Shown: positions 34,785 to 47,780 of the stretch, piece by piece | How positions within the stretch are numbered: position 1 is the first letter of the stretch | Layout: each line of letters starts with the position of its first letter | Assembly: GCA_037951105.1 (NCBI GenBank) | Contig: JBAMJV010003989.1 | Location: 120,903-184,902 of the forward strand | Reading direction: 5' to 3' | Origin: Echinarachnius parma | Taxonomy: Eukaryota > Echinodermata > Echinoidea > Clypeasteroida > Echinarachniidae | DNA: 64,000 nt | The notes under the pieces: generated by a model | Databases searched by the model: none | What the model was told of the DNA's origin: nothing | The model's input: only the letters and a program-made list of their open reading frames with translations | Program-made: the position numbers and the translations under genes

Positions 34785-35115
34785 TCATTTTGAAACTTGC
34801 TGTCTGGAAAGTCAACTTGACAGCACCATACATTTGTCCTTGACATGTTTTATTGCTTCATTTTTCTTACTTCATGCTGTCATAACTAGTATCATATTGT
34901 CAAATATTTAAATGATCATCATAAGCTGTATTAAGACATACAAATGAATTAAATGAAAAATGAAAAATAAACTAATTAAAAAGTTGAATTAGCCATTCTT
35001 TTACAGAAATTGCTAAAAATCATAAAAAGTCACCTTAACAACACCATAGATTTGCTGTTGACGCGTTCTCTTGCTTCAAATCTCTTTCTTCATGCTATCA
35101 TAGCTAGTACCATGG
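34785..35115 (+). repeat. Direct duplication of ~110 bp
   Basis: Two diverged copies (34790-34900 and 35020-35115) share AACACCATA/AGCACCATA, TTTGC/TCC TTGAC, TTGCTTCA, TTCATGCT(A/G)TCATA and CTAGTA. No gene recognised. Confidence 0.55.
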
Positions 35116-35666
35116 TGGGGGCCTTGAGCGAGGTTCGGTGGACCAAACTTCTGGGGCTAAGTTCAAAGGTCAAATGTTGCGGTAAGATTGGAAATGTCAA
35201 CTTTTCCTCTCTGGCTTTGAACCAAAAACTTTGGTCTTTTTTCATTTTTTTCCTTCTTTTTTTTTGTTACTGTTGCAAATATTACAAGAAGCATCACATG
35301 GATACTTGCCATCCTTTGGTCATATGCAATTTTGAAGAAAAATATTGCTGGAAACTGCTTTTCTACTAAAAAAAATTTGCCAGTGTAATAAAATGAGAGT
35401 CGGTAATGCCATTTTATAAAAAGTAATATTATTGCAAGTGTATAACCTAAAGTATGGGAATGTGGAAAAGGGTTTTTAAATGAGAGCTATAGCAGGAAGG
35501 CTGCTTTGGTTTGGGTGAGAAAGAAATTAGTAACGCTCTGAGGGCATTGAGATATTGTGATATTGCTCTGTACCAGGGTAGGAAATATACGGGGGCAGGG
35601 GGCGATTTTGCCCCCTAATTTTCAAAATAGCCCCCTGAAATCAGTAGGTAGCCCCTAAAATTAACA

Positions 35667-35886
35667 TACCGTAGAACACCATCGACAAGCACCCCCAAGC
35701 ACCTATACGCATCTTGCTTTTAAAGACGTTTCCATGAGATTCACCTCCATTATTATCCTCATGAATATTCCTCACCATTATTTGCATTCTTGATTAAAGT
35801 TTCCCGTTTGGACAGAGAGCGGGCGCCCTTTAAAAGCAAGATGCGTATAGGTGATTGGGGGTGCTTGACGATGGAGTTCTACGGTA
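35667..35886. mobile_element. TA-flanked TIR MITE
   Basis: Ends TACCGTAGAACACCATCG and CGATGGAGTTCTACGGTA; arms continue through GCACCTATACGCATCTTGCT and its inverse. Confidence 0.88.
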
Positions 35887-36329
35887 GGGTATTATGTGAA
35901 ATATTTTGTGATATCCATCAGATTGAAAAAGTAGCCACCTTAAATTATAAATTAATTCCTGCATTGCTCTGTACTGGCATGGTAGCTATAAATAGTTTAC
36001 CACTTGTCCTCGGACAAAGTTACCGAGTACCGTTATTGCGATATATACTGCTTTAATGTTGATCAACTTTCACATTATGCTTACGGTACTTTCTTTTGTG
36101 GAAAACAGTGGTTTCATAACTGGGTCATTGCTGTGCCAGATTTCTGTTTTTACAAGGAAGTTGTCCTATTTATGGTAATGGTGATGGTGATAAAAATAAT
36201 GATATGTACACAGTTATATCAGCTTTCAAAACATCTGCACATTATACTATCCAAGCTTGCATGTAATGAAATAGCACTCTGATATTTGTTGTCCATTGAA
36301 CTCTATGCAAAGTTATGGGTACTCTTTGA

Positions 36330-36708
36330 TTAAAGGGACTAAGTAACATTGTCCAAATCCTCAAAATCCAATTGGAATTCTAGCGGTTCCCTTATACCTT
36401 GTTGTATTCGTATTGACAATAAAATCATGGGACCGGTTTCGGTTTTTCAAATTTCCCTTTCGTTAAAAAGATATTATTTAAGTGTTCAGATATTGAATAA
36501 TCCACTGGATCGTCAAAATCGTGTACAAAGTTAGTGCAATGAGTTAGTGAATATCACTTTGCATTTTTGCTCATTACTCGGCCATATAACGTCCGTTTAA
36601 CTTGAAATTTTCACACAACACCCAATGGACACATCATATAAAAATATCCATTGTATCAACCACTCATCACTTTTTGCACATGTCAACAAAGTTACTAGAT
36701 CCCTTTAA
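36330..36708. mobile_element. TTAA-flanked TIR element, copy 2
   Basis: Inverted relative to the copy at 14428; shares CAAAATCCAATTGGAATT and CATTTTTGCTCATTACTC-type interior. Confidence 0.8.
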
Positions 36709-37551
36709 TTGTTGAACCTCTTCATGGCATTTTGGGGGCTAAATGACCCTGAGCCCCAGTGTATTTTTTTTCTCCATTGCTCTACATCTATTTTGAAATC
36801 TTTCCTACATGACTTGTCCGTGCACTTGCCCAGTTGGGCAAGTAAATTATCAAAATGTTGACGTTCTACAACATTCACCCATTTAGAAAATTCACTTGCT
36901 CAAATAGTAAAACATTGTTGAATTTGCTTTGAATTATTGAATAGAATGTGCTTGCCCGATTTGGGCAACTACTTTCCGTGCTTGTTCTGAACCTGACTTG
37001 CACGTGCCCCGGGCAATCGTGCAAGCGCTCATGTAACTCTGTGCTGTATTTGATTACAGCTACACATAATGCTGAACTTTTCTGTTAAATATCTAGGCTT
37101 TGTTCAAAAGTCACATGAAAGTAGTAAGAACATTACATCAACTTTATGAAATTCCTTCATTACATGTTTAATGCTTTGTAGTACATGTTACTTGACTACC
37201 GTAAGCTGTACTTGATTACAGCTATGTAGGAATATCTTGTCATGTAGTATGGCTCAAAACGAAAGTAGGCACCCTTTAATACATGTAAAGCAGATATGCA
37301 TAAATCTGCTGTGCGACTTTGTGAAAGGTTGTGTACTTTTCTTTCGAGCAAATTTGTATTAGGCCTTTGATAAATTAATATTTTCGTTGTCAGCTGTAAA
37401 TGATTTGACATTTTGACACAAAAGTGAGATAAACTATGATATTTGTACTTTCCAATTAACCTGCAAGATATCATTTCTGTATTCTATATTCCTGATAGCA
37501 GACACCTCTAAGTTTTGTATTATAAGTAATGTGTACAAATGTATACTACTG

Positions 37552-37900
37552 TACAGTGAAACCTGTCTATAGAGACCACTCATGGGAGACAGAAAATGTG
37601 GGCTTTATAAGTAGGTGGTCTTGAAAGACGGGTTAATTTACATGTAAACTGCATCCTAAGAGTCAAGTACATGTACAGTCAAAACCTGTCTTGGTGGCCA
37701 CCTGTCTATATCATCTAACCTGCCTATAGTGGCCATTATAATGTTCCCCAGCAGAGGAAAACAATGTGATAGAAGCTGTCTATAGAGGTCATAAGTCTAC
37801 AGTGGCTTTTTTCTTGTTTCCCCTGGGTGGTCACTATACACAGGTTGGAATGTAATGTGATCTTTATAGACAGGTGGTCGTTAAGGCGGATTTCACTGTA
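37552..37900. mobile_element. Two nested ACAGTMAAACCTGT MITEs
   Basis: Outer ends TACAGTGAAACCTGTC and GCGGATTTCACTGTA. An inner copy begins TACAGTCAAAACCTGTCTTG at 37674 and ends CACAGGTTGGAATGTA near 37855. Confidence 0.75.
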
Positions 37901-38424
37901 TATTCATTTTGCTACCATTGTTCTCTCATTAAAACACCAATTTAAACAAATTTGTTTGTGACAAGATGTACAAGTATTATTTGTCGCTGTCATGCCTGTA
38001 AAATATTGGTTATTTTTCCACTGCATGTATTAAAAGAAAAGGAAATGTTTGTAAAAATGTATGCATGAATAAAGTGGCATCAAATGTGAATACAGAACTT
38101 TGTGATCAATTGACTTATCAATTGGATTACTCATTGAATTGTCAATTGAATTGTAGTGGGGGTGAATTTAGTGGTAGTGGCTATGGTATTATTGGTTATG
38201 GTATTATTGGTTGTAATGGTGGTGCGGTAGTTGTGATGAAGTGATGATGATAGTGGTTGCAATAGTGTTTTAGGTTGTGGTGCCAGTAGCTTAGTGTTAT
38301 TGTGGTGTTTGTAGAAATTATATATATTTGCAATATTAGTAGTGTTGGCTATGGTGTTGGCAGTGGTTGTGGTGATGATTTAGTGATGGTACTTGTAGCA
38401 ATGGTGGTGATTTAACTATGAAAA

Positions 38425-38625
38425 TTATTGCTATGGCGTTGATGAGGGTGGTGGTGGTGGTATTGTTGGTGGCGCTTGTGGTGGTGGTGGTGATGTGGTA
38501 GTAGTAGTGGTGGTGGTGATCATGGTGGTAGTAATGTTGGTAGTAGTTGTAGTATTTGTAGAAGAAGTAGTGGTTTTGGTGGTGGTGGTAGCAGCGGTAG
38601 TGGTGGTTTTGACAGTGGTCACAGG
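38425..38625 (+). repeat. (GGT)-rich microsatellite
   Basis: GTGGTGGTGG and GTAGTAGT runs; a 16-base C-run follows at 38652. Confidence 0.9.
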
Positions 38626-38915
38626 AGTCGTTATGCATGAAGCAATAGATCACCCCCCCCCCCCCCCCTTCCCCCCTCACAAACAAATTGTTTCATAAAT
38701 CGGCCCCTAAATCAGTGACAGTAAGTTTAGTTTTAGTGATTTCATCCGTTGTCCAAAAAGATCTAGTGAAGAGAGGACCCTGTAATGTTTTTCACAAATG
38801 CTCAAAATTTGTTTTGAACAAGAAAATTAATATACCAGAAATGGGGAAAGGCAGAAATATGTACAAAAGAGGAAAGAGGAAAGAAAAGTCTGACAAGTTA
38901 CGAAGGGGAAGAGGG

Positions 38916-39096
38916 TATAGTCAAACCTGTCATAGCGGCCACATGTCTATATAAGCCAACCTTCCTATAGGGGCCACCAAATGTATTCCCCAGCAGAGGA
39001 AAACAATGTTATAGAACCTGTCTATAGGGGTCACCTGTCTATAGTGGCCACTTTTCGTGTTTCCCGTGGATGGTCACTATACACAGGTTTGATTGT
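38916..39096. mobile_element. ACAGTCAAACCTGT MITE, diverged copy
   Basis: Ends TATAGTCAAACCTGTCATAG and ACACAGGTTTGATTGTG. Confidence 0.75.
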
Positions 39097-39584
39097 GTGA
39101 CTACTTTCCAGCGAACTTATAGGTGAAGGATGGGACACGACTCAGCAAATTTGAGAGATTTTTTTTTTTTTTTTCATTGAAAGTCATTATTGCGGCAAGG
39201 CGAGTTTTTATTTGTTTAATTATCTGTGTTGTTTTTTTTTTCTTTCTCTGTATCGATCAGATCCAAGAGGTCTCGTTTATCTGATCGATTCCTGCATGTG
39301 TCGTAAATGGCCGAAGATTAAAGGGTTTATCTATTGATCCGATCTTGTTATCCTATTAATCCCAATCAATTGTGATCGATGGTCGCTTAATCCTTTCACA
39401 CAAAAAGAACGGGATTCGTCGATTATGTCGTAGGATGATCGATAGGATAAAGACCTTTTGCCATTTTAGTTCATATACGTATACCTGTTGCATATAGCTA
39501 ACGCACATACACTAAATACAATGAATGTGTATGTCGGCGGCGTCGCCGTCGTCGCTGTCGTCGTCATCATCACCAATACCATAC

Positions 39585-40215
39585 CGAACCATATTTTAGT
39601 ATGCACCATCTCATCTCCCCGGGAGCATGCTAGCCACAAGCGGTCATATTACATGTAGGCAGGTCGATCTACAGGCTAATTTAATATGATGAAATGGAAT
39701 GTGTATTTTGTTAACCAAAATGATAGTTACTAATGGCATGGCGCACCTACTCAACTCCCCCGGGAGTATGCTTGCTACGGGCAACCATTAAATACGTGCA
39801 TCTACATTATATAGGATACAGGCTAATGGTGTATGGAACGTGTATATATTGACCTATAAACGTTACTTGGCATGACGCACCTTCTGAACTTCCTGGGGAG
39901 CATGCTAGCCACAATCAATCATTATATTTAATAGGCGCATCTACAGGCTACGTACGGTATTCCTGGGTCTACATAATTATAGTAACTTGGTATTGCGCAC
40001 CTTGTCAACTCCATGGGGAGCATGCTAGCTAGCCGTAAGCAGTCACATATATATAATTTATATATGCACATCGATTTACAGGCTAAATTAATTAATATGA
40101 TAAAATGGAACGTTTATTCGTTAACCAATTTGTTACTTAATGGTATGGCGCAACTTCTCAATTCCCCGGGGAGCATACTTGCTGCAAGCAATCATTAAAT
40201 AGGCGCATCTACGGC
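39585..40215 (-). repeat. Tandem array of a SINE-core segment, ~5 degenerate units
   Basis: Units of roughly 110-160 bp each contain a GCACC(A/T)…CAACTCCCCGGGGAGCATGC-type motif, a purine-rich CAAGCAATCATTAAATA-type block and GCATCTACAGGCTA. The motif matches the centre of the SINEs at 30741 and 32525 (ACTCCCTGGGGAGCAT). Confidence 0.75.
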
Positions 40216-40746
40216 TCGATCTCCGAAACAGGGAAATAGAATGAAATGGAACGTGTATTCGTTGACCTACACATACATGTAGTTACTTGGTATGACCGTA
40301 GTAAGTCTATGGTAAGGGTGAGTAAAACCGTGTGTATATGCTGTATGATGTGTGAATATCGACAAAACACCAAGAGGGACAGAATAATGATTGTTACATT
40401 ATCATCACGTGCCCCCGAATAAGTCCTTGTGTTCAGATTTATCGCTTTAGTTTTAGCCAAGATTTTGACAATGTGTGGGTTTTTTTCAGTATCGGCGAAA
40501 AATCGCACAATAAACTTTATTTTGCATTGAGCGGGAACTTGCGGGTGCTATTTTAGTATTATCATTATTTTGTATATTTGTATCATTTGTGTCCTTTTGG
40601 GGGGGGGGGCAGCACGGGGGGGGGGGGGCTCGGGGGTTGGTACAATGTTTTAATGATCCTTTTGTTTTAGCATTCGGGCGCTAAATCGCTAATCGCATTA
40701 AGCCACTAATTTAAAATCCCCTATGAGCATGAGCCTACTCTCGCAC

Positions 40747-40861
40747 CAGGCCCGTAGCCAGGATTATTGTAAGCTTTTGTAAGCTTTTAACAATTATTTT
40801 GTATTTGGGGGGGGGGGGGGGTGCGTACGCACCCAACTTACCCTGGCTACTAGCTGGCCTG
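40747..40861. mobile_element. CAGGCCCGTAGCCAGG repeat, short copy
   Basis: Ends CAGGCCCGTAGCCAGG and CCTGGCTACTAGCTGGCCTG. The core has a G-run and GTGCGTACGCACCCAAC. Confidence 0.65.
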
Positions 40862-41593
40862 CTCGCACTTGCCAAGGGTCCGGTGAGCTATGATGAATAA
40901 TGATAGTCCAGCTTTGTGCTGTCAAAAATGTGCCGCAATGTGCGTACGCGCACGTTTTTGCCGCCGGGGATGAGGTTCTTTGTCCCAGTCATGTTTTTTT
41001 TTACTTGGCAAGCAATAACAAATACATAACAAAAGAAAATCAATCAAACAACAAAGAGACAATTAATAAATCAAACAATCAATACATCAAACAAAAAGCA
41101 AAAAAACACAAAACACAAACTAACAAACACAAACAAAATTAACTGAACCTAATTACTGTTCATTTTTGGTAAGAATGAGCAATAATTGGACAAAATATTA
41201 TGCAGTTGGGCATAGAAATGCCCAGTTTTGGTTTACCCATCAATGAGGGCACTTATGTATCCAAGCTTTACCCACTATTTCTAAGAGTTAAGGCTAAGAT
41301 GTGCCATACATCATCCTTGCCCTTCGATGTGCTATACAATATCTAGGACGACCTTATTATGTAACACCTTAATATTCTACCTTAGATATACTTTCCGAAA
41401 TGTCTGCCTAGTTTCTGGTTGTTGGTGACATCATATATATACCGTGCCAATTTGAATTAGGTGTTACTTGGAGTTCGTGTTGGGACTGTTAAGCCTTTAA
41501 AAAACATTTCAGATAGTATCGGCTTGGACTAGAGACGGATCGGAACGTACATGTGCGTTATCCATGTCACAATGCGAAACACGTGCATTAAGA

Positions 41594-41945
41594 GGTTCAG
41601 GTGCAGTGATAATGATGATAATGATGATGACGACGATGATGACGATGACGATGATGATGGTGATGGTAATGGTGATGACGATAATGATCATGATGATGTT
41701 GCTGATGTTGTTGTCGTTGGTTTTGTTGTTTTATGATCATGCTGCTAGCTGCTGCTGATGATGATGATGATGACTATGATGATGATGATGTTGATGACGA
41801 TGATGATAATGACGTTGAGGATGCATGATGATATTGTTATTTTTTGTTTAGATCACGCTGCTGCTGCTGATGTCATGATGACTATGATGGCGATGATGAC
41901 GATGATGAGGATGATGATGATGGATGATGATGATGTGCTACTGAA
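41594..41945 (+). repeat. (GAT)n microsatellite block, unit A
   Basis: Imperfect GATGAT/GACGAT runs broken by a GTTGTTGTCGTTGGTTTTG-type spacer; the same order recurs in unit B at 50803. Confidence 0.9.
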
Positions 41946-43413
41946 GGCGGGACCCTGGACCCCCACTCGAACGCCACTGCATGGATATAAAAGCCTCAAA
42001 ATGGAGGGGGGGGGGGTAATCTTTGATAAATATGACCTTTTTCTGAAGGAAGCCGACCGCGGAACAACCTTCGAAACAGAGACTGATTTTCGGCCGTTTT
42101 ATAGAGCGCGAGGATATACGTTAATTGCGTGCAATTTACCATCGATATTTCTGTACACGTCAATGCTAGTCTACAGAATATCCATATGGCTAAGCTAGAT
42201 AGGATCTCACAGACAGACTGGTATGACAAGAACTGTTCTATATAGTCTAGTGACCAGAGCTCTGCTTTATAAATGAATCGGCTCGGGTTCGAAACATAGA
42301 CTGCGTCCCTCGATGGTTACGGTAAAAGGCTGCCCCAGACGCAGATATTCACAATTGATTATAATTGAATGAATGCGTCTGTAAAATTCCAAATAACCAA
42401 ACAGCTAAACTATATAACAACTAATGAAACAAGCAAGAAACTAAGAAACCAACCAACCACCAAACAAACAAACAAACCAATTAATTATATTCATAAATTA
42501 TTTTTACTACATAATTGGACAAGGATGCTAGATTGGTAGATTATCAAACAGTGATTTATAATAACGCACTCCTCCGAGGCAATATATCTAATTATCTACG
42601 TTTATACAGCCAGCCGTATAAGCAAAGTGCTATACTGTACATTAGTATGGGTCGCTGGCTATAATTAACCAGCTTCCTTCTCATTCGCCGGATAATTATA
42701 AAAGGCGTTTGGGCATAAAATATCATTATACAATCAATGGCGCAGCTACTTAAGGGAACTTAAGAGAAGAAAAGAAAAAATAGAGAGATACACAACTTCC
42801 CCTCCCCCTCCCCCCCCCCCCAATAATCCGTGTGCCCCCGCCCCCCAATCAGTCCGACATCGCTACGTCCACTGTATAGTCTTCGACTTGTATCATTATT
42901 CGTTTAAACCCATGTTTGTACTTTCTTACTTACTTGTATTTATTACCGTACTCACAGGACTCACAGTTCCGGGTTCAGTGAAATGAAACGAACGTGTACT
43001 TGAATTTGTAAATTATATTATATTTTGTTTGAAACGAAAATGAAATGAAATTAAATGAAATGAATTATGTTATTATTCATTTTCAATATCATTTTAATTT
43101 ATTACAGTGGTAAAGTGATGGCAAAAAAGTATGTCTCAACTTTCACTCGACATATAAACGTGTACTTTGTATTTGTGTTCAGTATTATTATGCTTGAATA
43201 CATTAGCATCGTCAATAATGTATGCCTGGGTATAACGAAGGCGTTGGTGGCGCAGCTAAGAGGGGGCACCGTGGAATTTACCCCTTAATATTTGACAAAA
43301 ACATGAGTGGAAAATCTTTGACAAAAACATAGATACTTACATAAGGTGTGCCCATCACCCCCCCCCCCCCCTTTCCAATCAGCTCGACCACGCCGCCACT
43401 GGAAGGCATATAG

Positions 43414-43604
43414 CAGGGGCTGCGGAAAGGTTTTGAAAGTGGAGGGGGGGGGGGGCTGACCACATTTGAATTGTTATATATTTTATTATTTTATGCTTAT
43501 GTATTTCTTTGTTTTAAGCCCCAAAAGTGGGGGGGGGGGGGGCTGCAGCCACCCCCCCCCCCCCCCCCCCCCCCCCCCCAGCCCCCGTGGTTCCGCGGCC
43601 CCTG
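43414..43604. mobile_element. TIR element with long G and C runs (unit A)
   Basis: Ends CAGGGGCTGCGGAAAGG and CCGTGGTTCCGCGGCCCCTG. The interior carries G-runs (43443, 43531) and a C-run of about 27 (43553). It is absent from units B and C. Confidence 0.75.
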
Positions 43605-44553
43605 TATAGAGTGTAGTGACATTATTTTGATTGGACAATAAGTATGCTGTAACTTTCACTCACTCACACTTTCTTTGTTAAATAACACAGTAGATCTGTT
43701 CAGGCTGAACTAGATCGATTTATTCAACTTATCTGTCGCGGCGCAGATCAATCTGAATTGCAGCATCCCATAATTATGTGTGACTGTCTCCAGAATTATG
43801 GTTGTACGATCTTTATGAGAACATGGTCGAAACGAAGTCCCGCCATTCGTTGCTTTGTAAAATAATGGAGAAGAGTATTTCTGTAATTATGTAATCTTTA
43901 CTTTGACAACGCTCCAATTACTAATTATCTGACAGAGGGGTGAGTATCGTTGTGACTTGTCACTTCGCCGGATAAGAACGTCCACAATTGCTGTTGTGAC
44001 TCATCGGCGCTTAATACTGAGGTGGAGAGGATTCCTACTCAAAGACTGGATATAAATTTATTTGCGATTTGCCCAACTTTATGGGAACCGCTGCATGTGC
44101 ATTGGATACTTTTGATGCTATTCACCCAAAACCCGACAGAGCAGCGTCTTTTGTTTACAACCTGGTCATCAATAAGTGTAATTTTAAGAACATTGGACTA
44201 CAGTACCTATATACAGTATATGGCGAGGGAAAGAATTAGGTGAAACTACTTTTGTGTGCGTGAAAACAAGATATTCGAGCAAATTCTTAAAATGACAATG
44301 TAAATGTGACAGTATCTCCTAAGAACCAAGCGACTAATTTCTATGTAACCTGGTAATTATAGGAGCATTTAAGCATTTCATGGAATACATTATCGCATGA
44401 AAGAAGTTTATATATAAATTGACCTTCTTGTGAAACTTGATATATAAGCCAATCTGGAATTAATGTCTATAATATATCTATGAAAACATTTGTCGATTCC
44501 CCAAATTTCGGTCAGAGCACCGTTTGTTTTAATGAAATGGAGCAAAGAAACTA

Positions 44554-44616
44554 GGGTTTACCCGGGATTCGAACCCGAGACCTCCGGATTGCTCTACCAA
44601 CTGAGCTAGAAAGCCC
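44554..44616 (-). pseudogene. tRNA-like pseudogene, anticodon arm lost (unit A)
   Basis: On the minus strand GGGCTTTCTAGCTCAGTTGG, GTAGAGC, then GGTCTCGGGTTCGAATCCCG and GGTAAACCC give an acceptor arm (two mismatches), a D-arm and a T-arm. About 11 nt are missing between D-arm and variable loop, so there is no anticodon arm. Comparison with the relic at 52816 suggests a tRNA-Ala-like or tRNA-derived SINE origin. Confidence 0.75.
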
Positions 44617-45070
44617 GTGCACCGGTTGTTTGTTTACAATAATTCCCTCTGAGCAGAAGCGTTTTAACTATAATACTATCTCGTGAGTAAATTATCATGT
44701 GAAACTATATCTTCTCATAAATCAAGATATTCGAGCATGTTGTTCTCATACCTTTTCAATATCGTTGGCGCCAGTTGGAATATGATAATGTCTGAGGAAA
44801 CCGAGAAAACATAGTGCTTGATATTTTTGTTTACATTTTGAATGTGAACATCGCTCTCTTTCCTTTTTAAGAATCAACAAGGGTGACTCCGATTAATAAA
44901 TCGGGAAAACGAAAGATCATAGTCGTTCAGTTTTACGTTTTGAATTCAAATGGGGTTCGCGCAATTATGTAATCATGAGAAGGAATATCGAAATGACAGT
45001 TGGATTTTTACGCCGAGTGTTCAGATATCTATGAGCGATCAAACGGTCATCATATCGTCTACCAAGTGCG

Positions 45071-46405
45071 ATGCCGACATTGAGCGGGATTAATGACAAC
45101 TTTCGCGATCAGCATCAACTCGGGAACGGGACACATTCTCCGTCTTCCGTGTCCTTGTCGACCAACGAATCGTCCAGGGTGTATACTCCATTTAATATAT
45201 ATAATGATTCACACGACTTCGACACCAAAACTAATACGATGTCCATCATCAGTACACTCGACATCAGCAACGACACTCATTCGCTGTTTCATTTTCAGAT
45301 ATCAAACAACGAATCACCATCGGTGATAAGTAATGATGATGATCCCTTTGAGAATGAATACACTCCCAATCAGCCAGTACTGCTCATCACGTTCATCTCC
45401 CTCGCGCTCCTCATCGGCATCGTCTCCAACATCGTGGCCCTGGTCGTCACGCGGCGGGCGATGCAAATCTTCCCAATTCGGCAGTCACGCAAGACGACCA
45501 TCGCCCGCTACCTCATACTCTGTCTCATGGTCGTCGACCTCAGCGCGGTGTCGTTTTTCTTCCTTCGCGGTATGTTCTACGGACTCTACTCTTCGACATC
45601 GTTTAAATGCTACTTCGACTCGATCACAAACTTGTTTTTCTCGTGGTTGAGCGGGTTCATCAACGCACTAATGTGTTTTGATCGATGCGTAGCACTCGTG
45701 GCTCCGTTCTACTACCACGGCAACGCGACAGTCGGCAAGGCGAGACTTGCTGTCGTTGCCGTCGTCATCATTGCTATCGTCATCTCCTCGCTTCCCGTCG
45801 TCGGGTTCGGCTCGTACGAGGCAACGATTAATGGAACGAGTCACTGCGTGGGCCCCGGCGACTATAAAGTCCATGGATCAAAATACGACTTCGAATTTGC
45901 CATACTCTTCATATTGACGGGAATCGCAATTGTTATATTCATTCATGCCTGCAACGTCGTCGTCATCATGAAAATCATGAAGCTCCACCGTCGAAAGAGC
46001 TCAGTAAAATTGATATCAATGAAAAGGACTACAAAAGACGAAGACGGGATCGGCGGCCGTAAACGTCGGATTTCCTCGACGAGATCGTCCGACATCATGG
46101 AAACTTCGTCAATGATACGGAACTACGACGTGATAACGACTCACGACTCGATCATCGAACGCGGTGAGATGACGGACGAAGAAACGGCATATTATTATGA
46201 CTCGACAATGAGGTCGAGCCAATCAAGCTGTACCGATGAAATTAATGATAAAGACTCGGATAAGAACAGAAATTACACAAAGCGACATCGCCATCGATTT
46301 CGTCGTCCGAGCGGTGGGAGGAAACTGGGACGAACCGAGGTGAACGTTGCAAAGCAGATTGTTGTCATCTCTGTCGTTTTTACGATATCATGGATGCCAT
46401 TTTAT
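45071..46405 (+). CDS. Class A GPCR TM1-TM6 exon, copy A (partial gene)
   Basis: A single exon of 445 codons. Residues 1 to about 100 are a Ser/Thr/Asn-rich ectodomain with five N-X-S/T sites and no evident signal peptide. Next come TM1 (LLIGIVSNIVALVV, Asn1.50), TM2 (LCLMVVDLSAV, Asp2.50), TM3 ending in DRC rather than DRY, TM4 (AIVISSLPVVGFGSY), TM5 (about 35 hydrophobic residues), a long basic and acidic loop 3, and TM6 (ISWMPFY, W6.48/P6.50). The Cys in SFKCYFD and in SHCVGPG can form the TM3-ECL2 disulfide. The exon ends at TTTTAT|GTAAGTAT, phase 0. DRC, APFYY, the LPVVGFGSY ECL2 entry and an intron at the end of TM6 recall prostanoid receptors; this is inference. Start: compared with copies B and C a 5-nt deletion puts the upstream ATG at 45031 out of frame, so the ATG at 45071 is used. 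The TM7 exon was not found. Confidence 0.85.
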
Positions 46406-46489
46406 GTAAGTATTTAATTGCCATAGACCGGCTCTTCTGATTATCTTCCATGGCAATGATCCACCATCAATGTTATGATTGTTCTCCTT

Positions 46490-46885
46490 GCTTTATTCAT
46501 CTTTCTCCTCCTCCTTCCCCTCCTCCTCCTCCACATTCTGCCCCTCCTTCTTCTCTTCTGCTCCTCACCTCCTCTTCTTCTCCCTACTCCTACTCCTCAT
46601 CATCATCCTCTTCCTCCTCCTCCTCCTCCTCCTCCTCTCCCCTCCCCCTCTTCTTCTCCTCTCCTCCTCTTCCTTTTCTTCCTCCTCCTCTTCCTTCTCC
46701 TCCTCCTCCTTCTCCTCCTCCTCCTCTTCCTCTCCCTCCCCATCAGCTCCACCTCCTCCCCCTCCTCCTCTTCTCCCCCTCTTCCTTTTCCTCCTCCGCC
46801 TTTTATCCCCTCCTTCTTCTCCTCCTTCTCTTCTTCCTCCTCCTCCATGTCCTCCTCCTCCACCCGCTTCTCATCCTCTTTATCT
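46490..46885 (+). repeat. Polypyrimidine tract after GPCR copy A donor
   Basis: About 400 bp of CTC/TCC-type sequence with almost no purines on the plus strand. It gives long Ser/Pro/Leu frames that are not genes. Confidence 0.95.
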
Positions 46886-47510
46886 CATTGTTATTACCAA
46901 TATAGAGTAATTTTTGAATTGTTCAACTGGACTGAGATAGACTAATCTAAACTGTATTGATGTGATCTTATTTGCCTGTTGAATCACCATGATCACGTTT
47001 GGACGTCACGTGACAAACATAGCCATTAACGTGGCCTAGAAAAGTTTGTTGAGACATAATTAAACATACGAATGGTGTATTTACTCTACGAGTGTACATT
47101 GTTAGGTAGAAAATGAAAGGTTCATGTTTTATACGTGTTTAAAAAGAAAACGTTATGTGAGAAATCGGGGTAGGTGTTATATCCTACATATGTCACTTCA
47201 TTATATTCCCAAACATTTTCAGGAAGATGACTGGTTATGTGTGAACAACTGACGACTCCCACAAGGGCTAACCCAGACCCCTCGGGGCGGGGAGGGGGTA
47301 AAGATCGAGTTGACTGGTTTCTCAAAAAGTAGCCTATTGCCGCCGACGAAAGTTACATAATGGAAACTCAAAAACTACGCGTATAAAGATAACCAGGGTA
47401 GTTACTTCCGGTCAGTCCGGTCAGGCTGTTTGCTTTAGACAACGACAGGTTGACACATATAACGACTGACCCTTTACTTGTGCCGCTCTAGATAGAGAGT
47501 TATTAGTAAA

Positions 47511-47765
47511 GGCCCGGTCACATATCACCGGATAGCGTAAACGTATGCCCGACGGAGAGTACAATTTTATAAAATCTGTTCGTCTCTGATCTGTTCGTAT
47601 GCGTTTATTGTCCATTCTTTTTCAGGCGATGTACGTTGTTCGTTCCGGCGTAAAAGTGTGTGCATGAAGCGATGGAGACGACTAATACGACCGGATAATT
47701 TGATTTCTCAAATTTTCTTTTCATTGGTCATCCGTTTACGCTATCCGGTGATATGTGACCAGGCC
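47511..47765. mobile_element. TIR element at the 3' edge of unit A
   Basis: Ends GGCCCGGTCACATATCACCG and CGGTGATATGTGACCAGGCC; arms continue through GATAGCGTAAACG. Confidence 0.88.
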
Positions 47766-47780
47766 TCTACTCCTTGTTCT

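Larger units (their letters stand above)
34365..45070. other. Gene-poor region before the GPCR cluster
   Basis: After RAE1 no coding gene is recognised for 12 kb. The parts not listed separately (34365-34784, 35116-35666, 37905-38420, 39097-39584, 40216-40746, 40862-41280, 42200-43413) are AT-rich with homopolymer runs and diverged repeat pieces. 43605-45070 is the 5' flank shared with the other GPCR units. Confidence 0.55.
41280..47510 (+). repeat. Segmental duplication unit A (contains GPCR copy A)
   Basis: Homology with units B and C is seen at several anchors. These are CCTTCGATGTGCTATACA (41316; also 56409), the GAT-microsatellite block (41594; also 50803), TGATTTTCGG (42083; also 51198), CTGGATATAAATTTATTTGC (44046; also 52299 and 59472), the GPCR exon, and the 3' block ACTTCCGGTCAGTCCGGTCA (47404; also 62824). 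Private insertions lie between the anchors, such as the poly-G/C TIR element at 43414-43604. Limits are approximate. Confidence 0.75.

Noticed and set aside
35112-35185. ATG-led segment MVGALSEVRWTKLLGLSSKV ending at a GTAAGA donor
   Set aside because: Short, no family match that I recognise, and inside a duplicated non-coding stretch.
44554-44616. Functional tRNA gene
   Set aside because: The anticodon stem-loop is missing and the acceptor stem has mismatches.
46450-46945. Ser/Pro/Leu-rich and Glu/Arg-rich open frames
   Set aside because: Low-complexity polypyrimidine tract read in several frames on both strands.
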